In this document: positions 31,730-35,817 of the stretch, piece after piece | How the letters are laid out: every line of letters begins with the position of its first letter | Position numbering within the stretch: position 1 is the first letter of the stretch | DNA from: Lysobacteraceae bacterium | GTDB lineage: Bacteria > Pseudomonadota > Gammaproteobacteria > Nitrococcales > AK92 | NCBI GenBank assembly: GCA_012523465.1 | Contig: JAAYIK010000023.1 | Coordinates: 1 to 35,817, forward strand | Reading direction: 5' to 3' | DNA length: 35,817 bases | Position numbers and translations under genes: made by a program | Notes under the pieces: model-generated | Databases searched by the model: none | The model's input: the letters and a program-made list of their open reading frames with translations, nothing else | What the model was told of the DNA's origin: nothing

Positions 31730-32613
31730 TTCCCATCCTGGCGATGCGGCTGCGCTTTCGTGCCGAGCGCCCGCTGCACCTGCCAGTCTATCCCGGAGGG
31801 CTTTGGCGCAGCGCCTTCGGCAAGGCGCTGCGGGACCTGTGCTGCATCACCGGAGCGCCCAATTGTCGGGGCTGTCCCGCGCTCGCCGGCTGCGGCTACG
31901 GCATGCTGTATGAGCCGCCGGTCCGCCTGCCGGAAAACCGGGGGTTGGCCAGCCATTACAACGAGCTGCCCCAGCCCTATGTGCTTTCCCCCGTAGGGCG
32001 GCAGCCGGATGAACGCAGCGCGCTGCTCGACGTGATCCTCATCGGCCGGGCAGCGCGGCGCTGGCGGGAGGTGCTGGACGCCGCGGCAGCCTTGCGCCTG
32101 GGCAGGCAACCCCTGCGGCTGGTGGAAGCGACACCCCTGCCCATCAGCGGCGAGCTGCCGTCAAGGCCGGGCGAGGCAGCGGTGCCGCAGCCGCCGCCTG
32201 CGCCCAAGCGAGTGCGTGTGCATCTGCTCCACCCCCTGCGGTTGCGGCGGGAAAATCGCTATCTCGGACCACAAGACTTCGATTTTCGGACCTTCTTCAC
32301 CACGCTGTGCCGGCGCATCTCCATGCTTCGCGCCCAGGAAGACGATCTTGCGCCGCTTGAGGCCGACTATCGCTGGCTGGCCGAGCGCGCACAGGCGGTG
32401 CATGTGGCCGATGCCTGCCTGCGCTGGGTCGAGTGGAAGCGCTATTCAGCGCGTCAGCAGCGAGAGATTCCCATGGGCGGTATCGTCGGCGTGTTCACCG
32501 CCGCCGGTGACCTGGAGCCGCTGTGGTCGTGGCTTTGGGCGGGACAATGGCTGCATGTTGGCAAGGGAACCGTGATGGGCCTTGGCCGTTACCGTCTGGA
32601 GGCTCTGCAATGA
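31726..32613 (+). CDS. cas6: CRISPR pre-crRNA endoribonuclease Cas6
   Basis: A 295-aa Cas6 of the type with the Cas6 C-terminal domain (PF10040-like). The N-terminus has PVYPGGLWRSAFGKALRDL and a cysteine cluster (C39, C40, C47, C50, C56) that could bind zinc. The C-terminal half contains IPMGGIVGVFTAAGDLEPL and the glycine-rich loop GKGTVMGLGRYRL (279-291). It cuts repeat RNA eight bases before each spacer. The two arrays share the 3' half of their repeats, so it may process both. ATG overlaps the upstream stop by four bases; its own stop overlaps csx16. Confidence 0.9.
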   Translation: MIPILAMRLRFRAERPLHLPVYPGGLWRSAFGKALRDLCCITGAPNCRGCPALAGCGYGMLYEPPVRLPENRGLASHYNELPQPYVLSPVGRQPDERSALLDVILIGRAARRWREVLDAAAALRLGRQPLRLVEATPLPISGELPSRPGEAAVPQPPPAPKRVRVHLLHPLRLRRENRYLGPQDFDFRTFFTTLCRRISMLRAQEDDLAPLEADYRWLAERAQAVHVADACLRWVEWKRYSARQQREIPMGGIVGVFTAAGDLEPLWSWLWAGQWLHVGKGTVMGLGRYRLEALQ

Positions 32614-32906
32614 CCGTCTGGATCGTCAGCCGCCATCCCGGCGCGCTGGAGTGGTTGCGCCGGCAGGGGATCACGGGCCGCGAAGTCGCCCATCTGGATC
32701 TCGGGCAGGTTGCGGCGGGAGACAAGGTGGTCGGTACCTTGCCGATCAGCATGGTGGCCGAACTGTGCGCGCTGGGCGCGTGCTACTATCACCTCGAGCT
32801 CAATCTGCTTCGGGAGCAGCGCGGGCGGGAACTCAGCGCCGACGAGCTGGATGCCGCCGGTGCCCGGCTGGTGCCCTACGAAGCAAGGCGCGTCGAAGAC
32901 GCATGA
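32610..32906 (+). CDS. csx16: CRISPR-associated protein Csx16 (probable ring nuclease)
   Basis: A 98-aa protein that matches the Csx16 (VVA1548) family pattern: VSRHPGALEWLRRQGI, GDKVVGTLPISMVAELCALGA, YYHLELNL and RGRELSADELDAAGARLVPYE. Csx16 has been reported to act as a ring nuclease that degrades cyclic oligoadenylate; I recall this and could not check it. The ATG at 32610 overlaps the cas6 stop (ATGA); an upstream ATG at 32523 lies inside cas6. It is the last gene before the array. Confidence 0.9.
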   Translation: MTVWIVSRHPGALEWLRRQGITGREVAHLDLGQVAAGDKVVGTLPISMVAELCALGACYYHLELNLLREQRGRELSADELDAAGARLVPYEARRVEDA

Positions 32907-33097
32907 GAGGAGGTTCTTTCCTGTTCATGTCAACGTGCATCTTCAGTGATATGGATTCTCTCCGCTTGCCTCTCGCGACAGCCCGGACTGCGACAGCTTG
33001 CTATCCCTCATTCCGCTTCGCTAACTTTCCGCGAAACGGAAAAGTCTGCAAGGGTGATTGTAAACTGTTGATCTTGATGGAGAATCCCGGCGCCGCG
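32907..33097 (+). promoter_or_regulatory. Probable leader of CRISPR array 2
   Basis: The 191 bp between csx16 and the first repeat is where the leader and promoter of array 2 should be. All repeats on this side are perfect, as expected near a leader. It contains a 6-bp stem-loop, TTTCCG-CGAAA-CGGAAA (33026-33042), and a modest A/T-rich part (33056-33080). I could not identify a firm -35/-10 pair. The array might also be read through from the cas operon. Confidence 0.6.
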
Positions 33098-35817
33098 GTT
33101 TGAGAGATGCCCTGAACTAGAAGGGATTACGACTCGAGCCAAACCGTCTGCTTGTTCTGGCCCCAGCGTTTGAGAGATGCCCTGAACTAGAAGGGATTAC
33201 GACGCGCTGCCAGTCGATGGGGTTGCGCCATGTCGCCGTTTGAGAGATGCCCTGAACTAGAAGGGATTACGACCGCGCAAGATGTTGCTCTTGCTCTGGC
33301 GTCGGGGTTTGAGAGATGCCCTGAACTAGAAGGGATTACGACCGCACCGTTTTGTAACTTTTGTCTCTAATCATGGGTTTGAGAGATGCCCTGAACTAGA
33401 AGGGATTACGACCAGCCGTCGCGGGTGTACTTGGTCGCGCCGTAGGGTTTGAGAGATGCCCTGAACTAGAAGGGATTACGACCCCAGGTGGAGTCCGTGG
33501 CTGACAGTAGCGTACGTTTGAGAGATGCCCTGAACTAGAAGGGATTACGACTTAGCCTGCCAGCAAGCATCCTCAATCTTTCGCGTTTGAGAGATGCCCT
33601 GAACTAGAAGGGATTACGACTTGAAGGTCAGCAGCTGCTTCAGCTTTTCCTGGTGTTTGAGAGATGCCCTGAACTAGAAGGGATTACGACTACCCATTGC
33701 GGCAATCCGGCTCCACGTCAGCGGTTTGAGAGATGCCCTGAACTAGAAGGGATTACGACACCGGCCAGACATTGATTGCAGCGTCAAGCGCAGGGTTTGA
33801 GAGATGCCCTGAACTAGAAGGGATTACGACCCACCATTCCCGCGCGTTTTCCTTGGCGGATTGTTTGAGAGATGCCCTGAACTAGAAGGGATTACGACAT
33901 AACCGCGCTCATGCCGTAGTCCATCGCTCCCAGTTTGAGAGATGCCCTGAACTAGAAGGGATTACGACGCTTGGTCAGTGCGATAGTAGAGGTTTTTCAT
34001 TTGTTTGAGAGATGCCCTGAACTAGAAGGGATTACGACTCTCCGGTTTCGCAGTATAGATTACTGCGGCCGGTTTGAGAGATGCCCTGAACTAGAAGGGA
34101 TTACGACGTAGCGTGCTGTTAGATGTAACAATAGAACATCGTTTGAGAGATGCCCTGAACTAGAAGGGATTACGACGTCATGCGCCAGGTGTTGTTCTCT
34201 GCTTCGTGCTGTTTGAGAGATGCCCTGAACTAGAAGGGATTACGACTGTTATGAATCCTCTACTTGAGGACTGCCCGCAGTTTGAGAGATGCCCTGAACT
34301 AGAAGGGATTACGACGATTGAGCACCTTGTGGGTGCTCTTGTGGTGGTGTTTGAGAGATGCCCTGAACTAGAAGGGATTACGACTCCTCGGCCGTCGGCA
34401 GCTCATCGAAGGTCAACGTTTGAGAGATGCCCTGAACTAGAAGGGATTACGACCCTTGGTCCGGGCCACCCTTACTGGGCGGCCACCGTTTGAGAGATGC
34501 CCTGAACTAGAAGGGATTACGACCTCGGCGTGCCGTCAATCAGCGATTCCCGAGCGTTTGAGAGATGCCCTGAACTAGAAGGGATTACGACGCGAAAAAC
34601 TGCGATACGTAGGCATCAACAGCAGTTTGAGAGATGCCCTGAACTAGAAGGGATTACGACAAGTGCTCCACAGCGAACCGCGCCAGCTCGCGGCGTTTGA
34701 GAGATGCCCTGAACTAGAAGGGATTACGACGGATCGAACCGGAGCCCATAGCCTCCGTTGCCCGTTTGAGAGATGCCCTGAACTAGAAGGGATTACGACC
34801 GCGAACCAGGGCGATATAGATGGGGTCCAGATCGTTTGAGAGATGCCCTGAACTAGAAGGGATTACGACCGCGCGAAAGCTTCATAATTGAAGTATTTAA
34901 GGGGTTTGAGAGATGCCCTGAACTAGAAGGGATTACGACACTCCGCGCTCGCGCATGTCTACTACGGCCAGCGTTTGAGAGATGCCCTGAACTAGAAGGG
35001 ATTACGACCACACAGCACGACCGGGCCATCATGAACCAGCCAGTTTGAGAGATGCCCTGAACTAGAAGGGATTACGACACTCGGCATCCTCGCGCTCTCT
35101 GACATCGCGAGTTTGAGAGATGCCCTGAACTAGAAGGGATTACGACGCTGCGCGTATTTATAGTCATCAGCAAATCTGCGTTTGAGAGATGCCCTGAACT
35201 AGAAGGGATTACGACCTTGATCTGACTGTAAACGTCGAAGGGCCCCTGAGTTTGAGAGATGCCCTGAACTAGAAGGGATTACGACACCCACGCGGACATC
35301 GCCATTGTCCAGGTGAGCGGTTTGAGAGATGCCCTGAACTAGAAGGGATTACGACAGTTCCAGCTTTGCGATGGTGTCGGGGTCGGTGGTTTGAGAGATG
35401 CCCTGAACTAGAAGGGATTACGACCAATGGCGCCGTGCTTGTGGTCGGGGTGGAAGGTTTGAGAGATGCCCTGAACTAGAAGGGATTACGACCTTCGCGG
35501 CGCGCGATACCCGGCGCTGCCGCCGGTTTGAGAGATGCCCTGAACTAGAAGGGATTACGACCCGAAGGCGCGCTCAAATTCGGATTGGGTGGCAGTTTGA
35601 GAGATGCCCTGAACTAGAAGGGATTACGACATGAAGCCTTGCGAAAGCATTTTCAAGAATTTAGGTTTGAGAGATGCCCTGAACTAGAAGGGATTACGAC
35701 CTTCGCCTCCTCGAACGTCTCGAAGGCAATTGGTGTTTGAGAGATGCCCTGAACTAGAAGGGATTACGACTAAGTCTCTTTTTTGGTGTTTTCGTATTCG
35801 CCTAGTTTGAGAGATGC
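33098..35817 (+). CRISPR. CRISPR array 2 (36-nt repeats), continues past the window
   Basis: There are 39 complete repeats and the first 13 bases of a fortieth (35805-35817), with 39 spacers of about 32-35 nt. The repeat begins GTTTGAGAGATGCCC and ends AGAAGGGATTACGAC, with CCCT/AGGG able to pair. All copies look identical. The first repeat is 33098-33133, the second 33168-33203, the third 33238-33273; the period is about 70 bp. It is directly downstream of the type III-B operon in the same direction. Predicted crRNA tag is ATTACGAC, one base different from that of array 1. The last 25 bases of the two repeats differ at three positions only, while their first 10 bases are mostly different. 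Confidence 0.99.

Noticed and set aside
34206..34493. A 95-codon repetitive frame (FERCPELEGITT repeated)
   Set aside because: It is the translation of CRISPR repeats and spacers, not a protein gene.

Overview
The window comes from a high-GC bacterium, most likely a member of the Pseudomonadota (gamma or beta class). The reasons are the homogentisate and 3-hydroxyphenylacetate gene types, two tripartite TRAP transporters, MarR and MalT-type LuxR regulators, and a type III-B CRISPR system whose accessory proteins (NE0113-family CARF protein, Csx16) are known from such bacteria. The genus cannot be told from the sequence alone. I saw no rRNA, tRNA or insertion sequence.

Layout. (1) 1-1211: the trailing end of a CRISPR array with 36-nt repeats, ending in a degenerate repeat; its leader lies outside the window. 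(2) 1382-8986: an aromatic catabolic operon on the + strand (metallo-beta-lactamase-fold protein, two-component FAD hydroxylase MhaA/MhaB type, homogentisate dioxygenase, fumarylacetoacetase-family hydrolase, maleylacetoacetate isomerase), flanked by two paralogous MarR regulators. (3) 8980-11887: a TRAP transporter (P, Q, M) on the - strand. (4) 12040-14781: thiolase and AMP-forming acyl-CoA synthetase, - strand. (5) 14934-17636: a large LuxR/MalT-type ATP-dependent activator, - strand. (6) 17928-20962: a second TRAP transporter, - strand, preceded by a collapsed acyl-CoA synthetase remnant (20992-21228) and a copy of the synthetase upstream region. (7) 21652-32906: a ten-gene type III-B operon on the + strand: NE0113-family CARF protein, cmr1, cas10/cmr2, cmr3, cmr4, cmr5, cmr6, a CARF-HEPN RNase, cas6 and csx16. 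(8) 33098-35817: a second, longer CRISPR array on the same strand, running off the window.

How it works together. The catabolic part would hydroxylate an aromatic acid such as 3-hydroxyphenylacetate to homogentisate, open the ring, isomerise and hydrolyse it to fumarate and acetoacetate. The TRAP systems would import organic acids, and the acyl-CoA synthetase and thiolase would activate and cleave an acyl side chain. A shared TTGC-N4-GCAA palindrome in front of the first operon and the first TRAP operon, and shared C/G-rich palindromes in front of the synthetase and second TRAP operon, suggest two regulons. The defence part is a complete Cmr effector with an intact GGDD signal synthase, one HEPN effector and two candidate signal-degrading or signal-sensing proteins. 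Its Cas6 probably processes both arrays because their repeats share the 3' half. No cas1 or cas2 is in the window.

The most interesting points are: the first protein of the defence operon carries a DNA-binding-like C-terminus behind its CARF domain, and a GAAAGCTTTC palindrome sits before it and again before cmr1, suggesting signal-controlled transcription of the system; many spacers read as open coding sequence on the complementary strand, one of them covering a ribosome binding site and start codon; and the terminal repeat of array 1 is a blend of the two repeat families.
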